From NCBI GenBank assembly GCA_964468815.1, contig CAYXWN010000010.1, positions 1 through 50,216 of the forward strand: a stretch of DNA of 50,216 nucleotides, given 5' to 3'. A program made the position numbers and the translations under genes. The DNA comes from UMGS621 sp964468815. Its GTDB lineage: Bacteria; Bacillota; Clostridia; Christensenellales; Borkfalkiaceae. The notes below the pieces were generated by a model, which was given only the letters and a program-made list of their open reading frames with translations, ran no database searches and was not told the DNA's origin. Positions 33,581-40,805 of the stretch are shown here, one piece after another. Every line of letters begins with the position of its first letter. Positions within the stretch are counted from its first letter, which is position 1.

Positions 33581-34132
33581 ATGAGCGTTCACAAAATTAA
33601 GATTTCGGACGGTTGGGAATTAGGGCATTTTAAGTATGAGAAATTTAATCGTTGGTATCGTTATTTTGGGGATTGGACTTGTGACAGCGGAAAACTTGTC
33701 GGAATAAAATCGGGCGATTGGTTTCAAGCGATGGCTTATCCGAATTGTACGCCGCAGGGAGATTATGTGTTTTCTTGTAAATTTTCCGTCGGTGAAAATT
33801 CTCTCGCGCGCATTAACTTAAACTATGAGCCGCGCCGTTTGACGAAGTATGCATACTATTTAGGGAACGATTCGAATCCGTACGTAGTATTGGTAAAGGC
33901 AAAATCAGAGGACATAACGACTTGTACAATCCATGAAAAACGAAAGTAATTTATTCTTCTGCGTTCTCCGGTTGCAGTAGTTTAAAGAGTGTAACGTTTG
34001 AAAACACAAACGGTTGGTACGTTACAAAAGCAGCAAGCGGAACAAGCGGAACAAGCGTAACCGTGACAAATTCTTCGCAAAACGCAACCTATCTTACGTC
34101 AACTTATAACAACTACTATTGGAAGCGCCGCT
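33581..34132 (+). pseudogene. Chimeric, frameshifted LRR surface-protein fragment
   Basis: ATG 33581 follows GGAGG. The first 85 residues (ISDGWELGHFKYEKFNRWYR and GKLVGIKSGDWFQAMAYP) look like a beta-sandwich domain not recognised. From about residue 88 the frame carries the BspA insert YYLGNDSNPYVVLVKAKSED and TCTIHEK, then stops at 33949. Adding one A to the five-A run near 33937 restores HEKTKVIYSSAFSGCSSLKS and continues in frame to a stop at 34132, ending NNYYWKRR. So the fragment is an LRR tail with one missing base. It directly follows the truncated IS fragment. No signal peptide is present. Confidence 0.65.
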
Positions 34133-34140
34133 AAGGAATA

Positions 34141-34273
34141 AAATTCACTCCGATTCGGAAAATTTTCGGATCGGAGCGAACTTAAAAACAAGAGCGAAAC
34201 AGCGGTGACGGCGTTATTTAAAAATCAAAGTAAAATCCGATTCGGGGAAAAGATTCTCGGATCGGATTTTTTT
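34141..34273 (+). terminator. Two related hairpins, the second a T-run terminator
   Basis: CTCCGATTCGG/CGGATCGGAG (about 34148-34176) and ATCCGATTCGGGG/CTCGGATCGGAT (about 34235-34266) share the same core. The second is followed by seven T. The 130 bases up to 34403 hold no gene. Confidence 0.75.
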
Positions 34274-34403
34274 ATGAGAATTATGAGGTGCGTTTGTCTG
34301 AGCGGCTTTTGATAAAATGAAAAAATCGTTCGGGGAAAATTAAGGCAGACCGTCGAAGCGTTTGACGGAGTGGTTTTTGACAGAACGGAAAGCGTTTGAA
34401 AAA

Positions 34404-35330
34404 TTAAAACAAACCGTCGGTGGGGAGAACGTTGTCGATCTTCCCGTTTTTTAGGGTTACGTCAAAATATTTCGCGTAATATTTGTTCGGCGGATCGTCC
34501 CGATACAGTAAGCCGACGCCCCTTTTTTCTAATTCGCGCGGCGGCGGAAAAATTCCGACGAAATCGCCGAGAAAGGGTTTGAGCTTTTCTTTGTTCGTCG
34601 CCATTTCTTCGGTGAGATAGCGGTCGACTTCGCCGTCGGCAAAAACGCTTTCAAAAAAGGCGTACGGGAGCAATCGTTCGGGAAGAGCGCGCGCAGAAAA
34701 GGATTCGGAAAGCGTGGTTTCTTTTGCTTCTACGCATAAAAGACCGTCGCGAAGGGCGTATTCTGTTTTTTGAACGTGTTTTGCTATGTCCTTGTGGCGA
34801 ACGGTTACGGAAAAGCGGTCGCCTTTTAACTCGTAATCGTCCGCTCTTCCGAAAAAGACGCGCGCGATGTCGGGCGTTGTGCGGTAGACGGCGAGATAAT
34901 GTTCTCTGCTCCTTAAAAGGACGGCGATCGTGTCTTTTTCTTGCGCGATTTCCGCGCCGTCGGCGGCGAGCGGAAGGGATTCCGCTAAAAAATCTTCTCG
35001 CGTTTCCAGCGAGATTTTTAAGCCGTTTTCGCGATAGAGGGTGACGAGTGCGTTCCCGAACCGTTTTTGCGCCAAGACGGCAAACTCCGCTTTCGGCGGT
35101 TCTGAGAATCGCAAAAACCACGCGCCGCCGAGGTCGGCAATCCGAACGTGTTCGGGCGGTCGCGCGAAAAATTCTTCGCATAAAAGAGAGTAGACGGGAT
35201 AACTGCCGTCCAACGGGCACAGTTCGATCAACGGCTTTTCTTCGACGGAAAGCCGAATCGCGTGCTCGTCGCGGCGAATGCCGTCCGCTTTGACGGTAAA
35301 CGGTTTATCGTATGAAAAATAGAAAAGCAT
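34404..35330 (-). CDS. Uncharacterised soluble protein
   Basis: A 308-residue protein with no signal peptide or membrane helix, beta-rich in the first two thirds (TVKADGIRRDEHAIRLSVEE, then LRDGLLCVEAKETTL). The C-terminal 90 residues are helical and include TEEMATNKEKLKPFLGDFVG and FPPPRELEKRGVGLLYRDD. No family was recognised. Codon use resembles that of the housekeeping genes, unlike the accessory block to its left. It is divergent from the gene at 35469. Confidence 0.65.
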   Translation of the reverse strand: MLFYFSYDKPFTVKADGIRRDEHAIRLSVEEKPLIELCPLDGSYPVYSLLCEEFFARPPEHVRIADLGGAWFLRFSEPPKAEFAVLAQKRFGNALVTLYRENGLKISLETREDFLAESLPLAADGAEIAQEKDTIAVLLRSREHYLAVYRTTPDIARVFFGRADDYELKGDRFSVTVRHKDIAKHVQKTEYALRDGLLCVEAKETTLSESFSARALPERLLPYAFFESVFADGEVDRYLTEEMATNKEKLKPFLGDFVGIFPPPRELEKRGVGLLYRDDPPNKYYAKYFDVTLKNGKIDNVLPTDGLF

Positions 35331-35468
35331 GAATCCGTTCCTTTTTTCGATCTTCTCTTAAATTTATGCCGACGGCAAAGCAAAAATGATTTTATCGGGT
35401 ATGAAAGGACGTTTATTTGTCAACAAATAGAGTAATGAAAGGACTGCGAGAGCAGAACGGAGGCTATT

Positions 35469-36149
35469 ATGGAAAAGAAAAACGAAAAACGCGCCCGTGC
35501 ATTGGCGGACGCCGTACGAAAGGGAAAAGAGGACGGAAAGACGCTTACGGAGATTTTTGAGGAATACGGCACGCAAAACGGCTTGGCGCGCGGAAGCGTG
35601 CGAAACGCCTATTACGACTTGGTGCAAAAGAGCCGCAACGAGGCGTTTTCCGCGAAATATCTGAACGGCGAACGGTTGACCGCGCAAGAGGTACGGTTAT
35701 TCGGGGAAGAGGAAGAGCGTACGCTTGTCAAGACGATTTTATTGGGCAAACGGGACGGACGGTCGGCGCGCAGCGTGATTTTCGACCTTGCCGGCGGCGA
35801 TCGGAAACTTGCGCTGCGGTTTCAGAACAAGTATCGGAACGTTTTACGGGCAAAGCCTGTTTTGATTCATTCCTTGGTAGAGGAGATCCGTGCGGAAAGC
35901 GGAGCGGCGTTCGATCCTCTTCTCGATTCTTCGCCGCGCTTTCGCGGAACGCAATTAAAGCGGTTGCAATCGGAGATCAACGCGTTGGTGGAACGGATTT
36001 CGGACGGCGTTCGCGCGGAAAACGAGCGATTGAAGGCGCGCGTCAAGACGTTGGAAGTCGAAAATGCGGAACTTACCGCCGCGCTTTCCGACGGCGGAAA
36101 AACGGCGGATTATTTTAAAAACAAGGGCGAAAAAACCGTCTTGAATTGA
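35469..36149 (+). CDS. Uncharacterised protein with HTH-like N-terminus and coiled-coil C-terminus
   Basis: A 226-residue charged soluble protein. Residues about 5-50 (ALADAVRKGKEDGKTLTEIF, then GLARGSVRNAYYDLVQKS) have the spacing of a Myb-like or helix-turn-helix unit, loosely like RsfA-type sporulation regulators. Residues about 160-210 form a predicted coiled coil (RAENERLKARVKTLEVENAE). The function is unknown; a DNA-binding role is inference. GGAGG precedes the start. The promoter of the next gene overlaps its stop codon. Confidence 0.65.
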   Translation: MEKKNEKRARALADAVRKGKEDGKTLTEIFEEYGTQNGLARGSVRNAYYDLVQKSRNEAFSAKYLNGERLTAQEVRLFGEEEERTLVKTILLGKRDGRSARSVIFDLAGGDRKLALRFQNKYRNVLRAKPVLIHSLVEEIRAESGAAFDPLLDSSPRFRGTQLKRLQSEINALVERISDGVRAENERLKARVKTLEVENAELTAALSDGGKTADYFKNKGEKTVLN

Positions 36150-36174
36150 TTTTTTAAGAATAACGGGGTAAAAT
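36146..36174 (+). promoter_or_regulatory. Promoter of the palmitoyltransferase-like gene
   Basis: TTGATT (36146-36151), 17-bp spacer, TAAAAT (36169-36174); the -35 overlaps the preceding stop codon. Confidence 0.6.
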
Positions 36175-36235
36175 CGCTTTTCAATTTTTTCCTATTGGAG
36201 TAAAATAACCTCATCAAAAAACAGGAGGAAAAAAT

Positions 36236-37423
36236 TTGGATTTATTTCAAAAATGCAGTACGTTGGAAAACGTTCGTCAGGCAAAGGAATGGGGACTTTA
36301 TCCTTATTTCCACCGTTTGGAGTCCGGTCAAGATACCGAAGTCGTGATGGAGGGGAAAGACATCGTCATGATCGGCTCTAACAACTATTTGGGATTGACT
36401 TCTCACCCCGAAGTGATTGCCGCCGGCGTGGACGCGCTTACGCAATACGGATCGGGTTGTTCGGGCAGTCGTTTTTTGAACGGGACGTTGACCGCACACG
36501 TTGCGCTCGAAGAAGAACTTGCAGAATTTTTGCAAAAAGAAGATGCGGTTACGTTTTCGACGGGGTTTCAATCCAATCTCGGAATTATCAGCGCGCTCGT
36601 CGGCAGAAACGATTATATTTTGTGCGACAAGGAAAATCACGCGAGTATTTACGACGCTTGTCGTTTGAGTTACGGAAAAATGGTGCGTTATCGCCATTCG
36701 GATATGGAGGATTTAGAGGATAAATTAAAGGAGATCGACGCCGCGCATGCAGGGATTTTAATCGTCACCGACGGCGTGTTCAGCATGAGCGGAGAAATTT
36801 GCAAGTTGCCCGAAATCGTCGCGCTTGCGCGAAAGTACGGAGCGCGCGTCATGGTGGACGACGCACACGGTTTGGGCGTGCTGGGCGAGCACGGCAGAGG
36901 AACGGCGGAATATTTCGGGTTGGAAGAGGAAACCGATCTTTATATGGGGACGTTTTCAAAGTCGCTTGCAAGCCTTGGCGGATATCTCGCCGCGAAAAAA
37001 GAAGTGTGCGAATACGTTCGGCATACGTCGCGCCCCTTTATTTTCAGCGCGTCGATCACGCCGGCGTCCGTCGCTTGCGCGCGTGCCGCGCTCGCAATCT
37101 TAAAAAGAGAGCCCGAACGGGTGAAAAATCTCGCGGCGATTGCCGACTATATGCGAGAGGGATTAAAGGCGCGCGGCGTTCCCTTAATCGAGAGCACCAC
37201 TCCCATTATTCCGATTTACACGTACGACGATAAAAAGACTTTTCTCGCGTGTAAGTTGTTATTCGATCGCGGCGTTTACGTCAATCCGGTCGTGTCGCCG
37301 GCGACGCCGATCGGGCAGAGTTTGCTCAGAACGAGTTACACCGCGACGCATACCCGCGAGCAAATGGATCGGGCGATGACGGCGATCGCGGAAGTTCTTT
37401 CCGTCGTAAAGGACGCGGAATAA
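36236..37423 (+). CDS. Alpha-oxoamine synthase, serine palmitoyltransferase-like
   Basis: A 395-residue PLP enzyme that joins an amino acid to an acyl-CoA. TTG 36236 is the start, with AGGAGG eight bases upstream. The N-terminus reads YFHRLESGQDTEV, close to the Y/F-x-ES-QDTEV of Bacteroides and sphingomonad serine palmitoyltransferases rather than to BioF or Kbl. Other landmarks are NNYLGLTSHP, GSGCSGSRFLNGTL near 78, the DDAHGLGVLGEHGRG segment near 205, and the PLP lysine in GTFSKSLASLGG near 241. Serine plus palmitoyl-CoA to 3-ketosphinganine is thus possible, but glycine C-acetyltransferase or 8-amino-7-oxononanoate synthase remains possible. No tdh or bio genes are adjacent. A terminator follows. 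Confidence 0.8.
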   Translation: MDLFQKCSTLENVRQAKEWGLYPYFHRLESGQDTEVVMEGKDIVMIGSNNYLGLTSHPEVIAAGVDALTQYGSGCSGSRFLNGTLTAHVALEEELAEFLQKEDAVTFSTGFQSNLGIISALVGRNDYILCDKENHASIYDACRLSYGKMVRYRHSDMEDLEDKLKEIDAAHAGILIVTDGVFSMSGEICKLPEIVALARKYGARVMVDDAHGLGVLGEHGRGTAEYFGLEEETDLYMGTFSKSLASLGGYLAAKKEVCEYVRHTSRPFIFSASITPASVACARAALAILKREPERVKNLAAIADYMREGLKARGVPLIESTTPIIPIYTYDDKKTFLACKLLFDRGVYVNPVVSPATPIGQSLLRTSYTATHTREQMDRAMTAIAEVLSVVKDAE

Positions 37424-37475
37424 ACGCCACGTTCTGCGGTGGTTGCGCTTCAAAAAACAAATTGATGAAAAAAAG

Positions 37476-37507
37476 AACGGCGGATGAAAAAATCTGCCGT
37501 TTTTTTC
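37476..37507 (+). terminator. Terminator of the palmitoyltransferase-like gene
   Basis: AACGGCGGAT, GAAAAA loop, ATCTGCCGTT and eight T. The Rrf2 promoter begins at once after it. Confidence 0.85.
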
Positions 37508-37562
37508 TTGACAGCAAACGAAAATCGCGCTACAATATAATTGCAAGTAAAAAGGTTGCAAT
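37508..37562 (+). promoter_or_regulatory. Promoter and candidate operator of the Rrf2-iscS-iscU operon
   Basis: TTGACA (37508-37513), 17-bp spacer, TACAAT (37531-37536). Four bases beyond the -10 box lies ATTGCAA (37540-37546) and, nine bases later, its exact inverse TTGCAAT (37556-37562), a likely site for the Rrf2 regulator to repress its own operon. Confidence 0.75.
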
Positions 37563-37573
37563 TAGGAAATAAT

Positions 37574-37972
37574 ATGAAGCTTTCGTCAAAGGCTCATTAC
37601 GGGCTGAACGCCTGTTATAAGCTGGCACAACTTTATCCGGACGGCAAGGCATCCGCGCGCGAATTGGAAGAAACGTTGTCCGTTTCGGGGAAATACTTGG
37701 AGCAGATGATGCGCCTTTTGTCCGTGCGCGATATCGTAAAGGCGCAACGCGGAGCGGCAGGAGGCTATTCGCTCGTTCGTCCGCCCGAAGCGATTACGGT
37801 GGGCGAAGTTGTGCGCGCGTTGGAAGACAACATGGATTTTATCCATTGCGCGACGAGGGAATCGCCCTGTAAGAAATGCGCTTCCGCGGCGGTTTGGCAA
37901 AGGCTTTATCGGGAAATCAATCAGGTTTTAGACAGCATGACGTTGGCGGACATGCTGAAAGGAGACGTATGA
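37574..37972 (+). CDS. Rrf2 family regulator (IscR-like)
   Basis: A 132-residue winged-helix regulator starting at ATG 37574, nine bases after TTAGGAAA; the longer frame would begin in the operator. MKLSSKAHYGLNACYKLA is the Rrf2 opening. The wing segment AQRGAAGGYSLVRPPEAITV is typical. Three cysteines, HCATRESPCKKC (C-x6-C-x2-C near 92-102), fit an iron-sulfur cluster site as in IscR. It probably senses cluster status and represses iscS-iscU. Its stop codon overlaps the iscS start (ATGA). Confidence 0.9.
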   Translation: MKLSSKAHYGLNACYKLAQLYPDGKASARELEETLSVSGKYLEQMMRLLSVRDIVKAQRGAAGGYSLVRPPEAITVGEVVRALEDNMDFIHCATRESPCKKCASAAVWQRLYREINQVLDSMTLADMLKGDV

Positions 37973-39153
37973 AACAGCCGATTTATTTGGATCATGCGGC
38001 GACGACGCCGCTCGATCCTACGGTTTTAGAAAAGATGACGCCGTATTTGACCGAGGTTTACGGCAACGCGAACAGCCAGCATATGTTCGGTCGGGCGGCG
38101 GATAAGGGCGTAGACGCGGCGCGCGATACGATCGCTTCGTTGATCGGCGCGAAGCCGTCCGAAATCTATTTCACTTCGGGCGGTACGGAAGCGGACAATT
38201 GGGCGTTGCGCGGCATCATGCTTGCGCAGCGAGAGAAAAAGCATTTCGTAATCAGCGCGATCGAGCATGCCGCGATGTTGGAAACGGCAAAGGCACTCGC
38301 GAAGTTAGGTTTTGAGTATTCGCTAGCGAAAGTGGATCAAGACGGGCGCGTGGATCTCGATTATTTGAAATCTATTGTGCGCGAAGATACTGCGCTTGTG
38401 GGCGTGATGACGGCAAACAACGAGGTCGGCACGATTCAACCGATTCGGGAAATCGCCGCGATCGCGCACGAAAAGGGCGCGTTGATGTTCACGGACGCCG
38501 TGCAGGCGGCAGGCGTGCTCGATTTGAACGTAAAGGAGTTGGGTGTCGATCTCATGTCCGCTTCTTCCCATAAAATTTACGGACCGAAAGGCGTCGGTAT
38601 GCTGTACGTTCGCAACGGCGTGCGCATTGAAAATCTCGTTACGGGCGGTCATCAGGAGCGGACGCGGCGAGGCGGAACGACCAACGTTCCGGGCGTCGTC
38701 GGGTTTGCAGAGGCGTTTCGCCTTGCGGTGGCAAACAGAGAAGCGAACAACGCGCACGTTACGGCGTTGAGAGATCGCTTTATTGATCGCGTTTTGGCGG
38801 AAGTCCCCGACGTAAAATTGAACGGTCACCGCACGGAGCGGTTGCCGGCGAATGCGGATTTTTCTTTCCGTTATATCGAGGGAGAATCGGTGTTGTTCAG
38901 TTTGGACCTCGCCGGGATCGCCGTTTCCAGCGGATCGGCTTGTTCGTCCGGATCGCTTGAACCGTCGCACGTTTTGTTGGCGATGGGCTTGCCGGAAGAG
39001 TTGGCGCACGGCTCTATTCGCTTTACGTTCGGCAAACACAATACGGTAGAAGAGGTGGATTACACGGTAGATACGTTGAAATCCATTGTCATGCGGCTGA
39101 GAGAAATGTCGCCGCTGTTTCACGGAATCGGAGGAGAAGAATCACATGTATAA
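37969..39153 (+). CDS. iscS: Cysteine desulfurase (IscS/NifS)
   Basis: A 394-residue PLP enzyme releasing sulfur from cysteine for iron-sulfur clusters. MKQPIYLDHAATTPLDP opens the protein. The PLP lysine lies in SASSHKIYGPKGVG near residue 200. The catalytic cysteine is in SSGSACSSGSLEPSHVL near 325. GGAGA precedes the start, which overlaps the Rrf2 stop. The 3' end overlaps iscU by eight bases, so all three genes are translationally coupled. Confidence 0.95.
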   Translation: MKQPIYLDHAATTPLDPTVLEKMTPYLTEVYGNANSQHMFGRAADKGVDAARDTIASLIGAKPSEIYFTSGGTEADNWALRGIMLAQREKKHFVISAIEHAAMLETAKALAKLGFEYSLAKVDQDGRVDLDYLKSIVREDTALVGVMTANNEVGTIQPIREIAAIAHEKGALMFTDAVQAAGVLDLNVKELGVDLMSASSHKIYGPKGVGMLYVRNGVRIENLVTGGHQERTRRGGTTNVPGVVGFAEAFRLAVANREANNAHVTALRDRFIDRVLAEVPDVKLNGHRTERLPANADFSFRYIEGESVLFSLDLAGIAVSSGSACSSGSLEPSHVLLAMGLPEELAHGSIRFTFGKHNTVEEVDYTVDTLKSIVMRLREMSPLFHGIGGEESHV

Positions 39154-39547
39154 CGAAAAGGTAATGGAGGCATTCGCGCACCCCAAGAACGTGGGCGAGG
39201 TGGAGAACTACGACGGAATCGGCAAGGTCGGCAACGCGGCTTGCGGCGATATTATGCAGATTACGTTGAAAATCGAAAACGACGTGATCACGGACGCGAA
39301 GTTTAAGACGTTCGGCTGCGCCGCGGCGATCGCGACTAGTTCGACCGCGACGGATATGATCATCGGCATGACGGTGGAAGAGGCGTTGAAGGTCACGAAC
39401 AAAAAGGTAGTCGAAACATTAGAGGGCTTGCCTCCTCAAAAGTTGCACTGTTCCGTGCTCGCGGAAGAGGCGATTAAGGCGGCGATCGAGGATTACCGCG
39501 CGAAAAAAGAGGGCAAAAAGACGAGCGAAGAAGTTCCCTACGTATAA
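39146..39547 (+). CDS. iscU: Iron-sulfur cluster scaffold (IscU/NifU-like)
   Basis: A 133-residue scaffold. Cluster-binding cysteines are in NAACGDIM near 33, FGCAAAIATSS near 58 and LHCSVLAEEA near 102. The GCAAAIA form, with Ala after Cys, is the variant seen in Clostridia. IscS hands it sulfur. GGAGGAG lies seven bases upstream, inside the iscS end. Confidence 0.92.
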   Translation: MYNEKVMEAFAHPKNVGEVENYDGIGKVGNAACGDIMQITLKIENDVITDAKFKTFGCAAAIATSSTATDMIIGMTVEEALKVTNKKVVETLEGLPPQKLHCSVLAEEAIKAAIEDYRAKKEGKKTSEEVPYV

Positions 39548-39592
39548 AATTCCCTTTTTTGCCCATACTGCTTCTGCACCAAGGAGGACGGT

Positions 39593-39757
39593 ATGGACGA
39601 TAAGTTTTTATTCGGCTTAGCACTCGGTATTCTCGGCGGCGCGGTGATTGCGACGAATTCCATCAAGGCGCGTCAAGCGGTCAAACAGGGACAAGAGCAA
39701 GTCATCGCAAAGGTGAACGAAATGCAGGGCGATAAGAAAGCCAAAAAGCAAGACTAA
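39593..39757 (+). CDS. Small single-helix membrane protein
   Basis: A 54-residue protein beginning MDDKFLFGLALGILGGAVIA, a glycine-rich membrane helix (about 5-22), followed by a charged tail (KARQAVKQGQEQVIAKVNEM) with a Lys-rich end. The strong AAGGAGG at 39581 and the terminator directly after the stop support it as a real gene. It resembles short proteins of unknown function with YtxH-like form. It is likely the last gene of the isc transcript. Confidence 0.75.
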   Translation: MDDKFLFGLALGILGGAVIATNSIKARQAVKQGQEQVIAKVNEMQGDKKAKKQD

Positions 39758-39760
39758 TCG

Positions 39761-39797
39761 AAAAACGGGCGGAGTTCGTCAAATTCTGCCCGTTTTC
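39761..39797 (+). terminator. Terminator after the isc operon
   Basis: AAACGGGCGGA and TTCTGCCCGTTTT form a stem with an inner A-T extension, followed by TTTTCT. Confidence 0.85.
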
Positions 39798-39799
39798 TA

Positions 39800-39828
39800 T
39801 TGCTTATTTTTTTCGGGTATGGTAAAAT
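39800..39828 (+). promoter_or_regulatory. Promoter of ruvX (predicted leaderless transcript)
   Basis: TTGCTT (39800-39805), 17-bp spacer, TAAAAT (39823-39828). The ruvX ATG is at 39836, about where transcription should start. Confidence 0.65.
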
Positions 39829-39835
39829 AAGAAAT

Positions 39836-40267
39836 ATGGAACAGTTGATTGCGCTGGATATCGGGGAAAAACGAATCGGCGTAGCCGTGACCGATCCGTT
39901 CGGTACGTACGCTTTGCCGCACGGCACGATTTTTCGCAAGACGATTAAAATTGATCTTGCGGAAATCGCTAAGATCACCGCAGAACGCGGAGCGGCAAAA
40001 ATCGTATGCGGACTTCCCGTCAATTTCGACGGAAGCGAATCCCGACAGACGCGCGACGCGCGGTTTTTTATTGATCGGTTGAAAGAAGCCGTTTCGATCC
40101 CCGTTGTGACTGCGGACGAGCGTTGTACGACCATAGAAGCGCACCGCGTGTTGATCGAGGGAAATATGCGGCGGGAAAAAAGAAAGCAATATGTTGACAG
40201 TATTGCGGCGACGTATATACTGGAAGGATATCTTAAAAAAACAAAAAAGGAGAACGAACATGTCTGA
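39836..40267 (+). CDS. ruvX: Putative pre-16S rRNA nuclease / Holliday junction resolvase-like YqgF
   Basis: A 143-residue RNase H-fold protein. MEQLIALDIGEKRIGVAV is the YqgF opening with the first acidic residue. IVCGLPVNFDGSES and VVTADERCTTIEAHRVL hold further conserved residues, and QYVDSIAATYILEGYL ends with the last Asp. There is no clear ribosome site and the ATG sits about eight bases past the -10 box, so translation is probably leaderless. DUF1292 overlaps its end, as in yrrK-yrzB of Bacillus. Confidence 0.9.
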   Translation: MEQLIALDIGEKRIGVAVTDPFGTYALPHGTIFRKTIKIDLAEIAKITAERGAAKIVCGLPVNFDGSESRQTRDARFFIDRLKEAVSIPVVTADERCTTIEAHRVLIEGNMRREKRKQYVDSIAATYILEGYLKKTKKENEHV

Positions 40268-40646
40268 AAAGGATTATGAAGGGAAATGCACCTGCGGGTG
40301 TGAGCACGACGCTTGCGATCACGATGATTGCGATTGCTGCGGAGAACCGGAGATTGTCGAATTGTTAGACGATTCCGGCAAAAAAATGTCTTTCTACCAT
40401 TTGGGAACGATCGAATATAAAGAAAAATATTATGCGGCGTTCCAGGCGGCGGAAGAGGTCGAGGGTTTGGATGAGGACGAACTCGTGATTTTTGAGATCG
40501 CGAATGCCGATAACGAGGACGAATCCGCGCTTTTGCCCATCGAGGACGAGGCTCTTTTAGACGAGGTTTACGAGGAATTCTGCCGCGCGATGGAAGAGGA
40601 CGATCTCGCAGACGAGGCGATGTCGCTCGAGCCGGACGAAGAATAA
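40260..40646 (+). CDS. DUF1292 family protein with Cys/His-rich N-terminus
   Basis: A 128-residue acidic protein. ATG 40260 follows AAAGGAG. Residues 40-110 match the DUF1292 outline (YrzB-like; EIVELLDDSGKKMSFYHLGT and DEDELVIFEIANA). The first 30 residues are unusual: CTCGCEHDACDHDDCDCCGE, with seven cysteines, likely a metal-binding extension. The gene pair with ruvX is typical of Bacillota. A terminator follows. Confidence 0.85.
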   Translation: MSEKDYEGKCTCGCEHDACDHDDCDCCGEPEIVELLDDSGKKMSFYHLGTIEYKEKYYAAFQAAEEVEGLDEDELVIFEIANADNEDESALLPIEDEALLDEVYEEFCRAMEEDDLADEAMSLEPDEE

Positions 40647-40661
40647 GCAAAAAATCGGAAA

Positions 40662-40686
40662 GACAGCGGATTTCGCTGTTTTTCTT
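40662..40686 (+). terminator. Terminator after DUF1292
   Basis: GACAGCG, GATTT loop, CGCTGTT and a T-rich run. Confidence 0.75.
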
Positions 40687-40805
40687 TTTAAAAGCAAACG
40701 GAGAACAACGTTTGATTGTTTTTGTTTTCCGTTTGGGACAAACGCTTGCCGCCGTTCGTTATAACGGTGACGCAATGCGTAAAAGACAAAAGAGGAGAGA
40801 ATATC

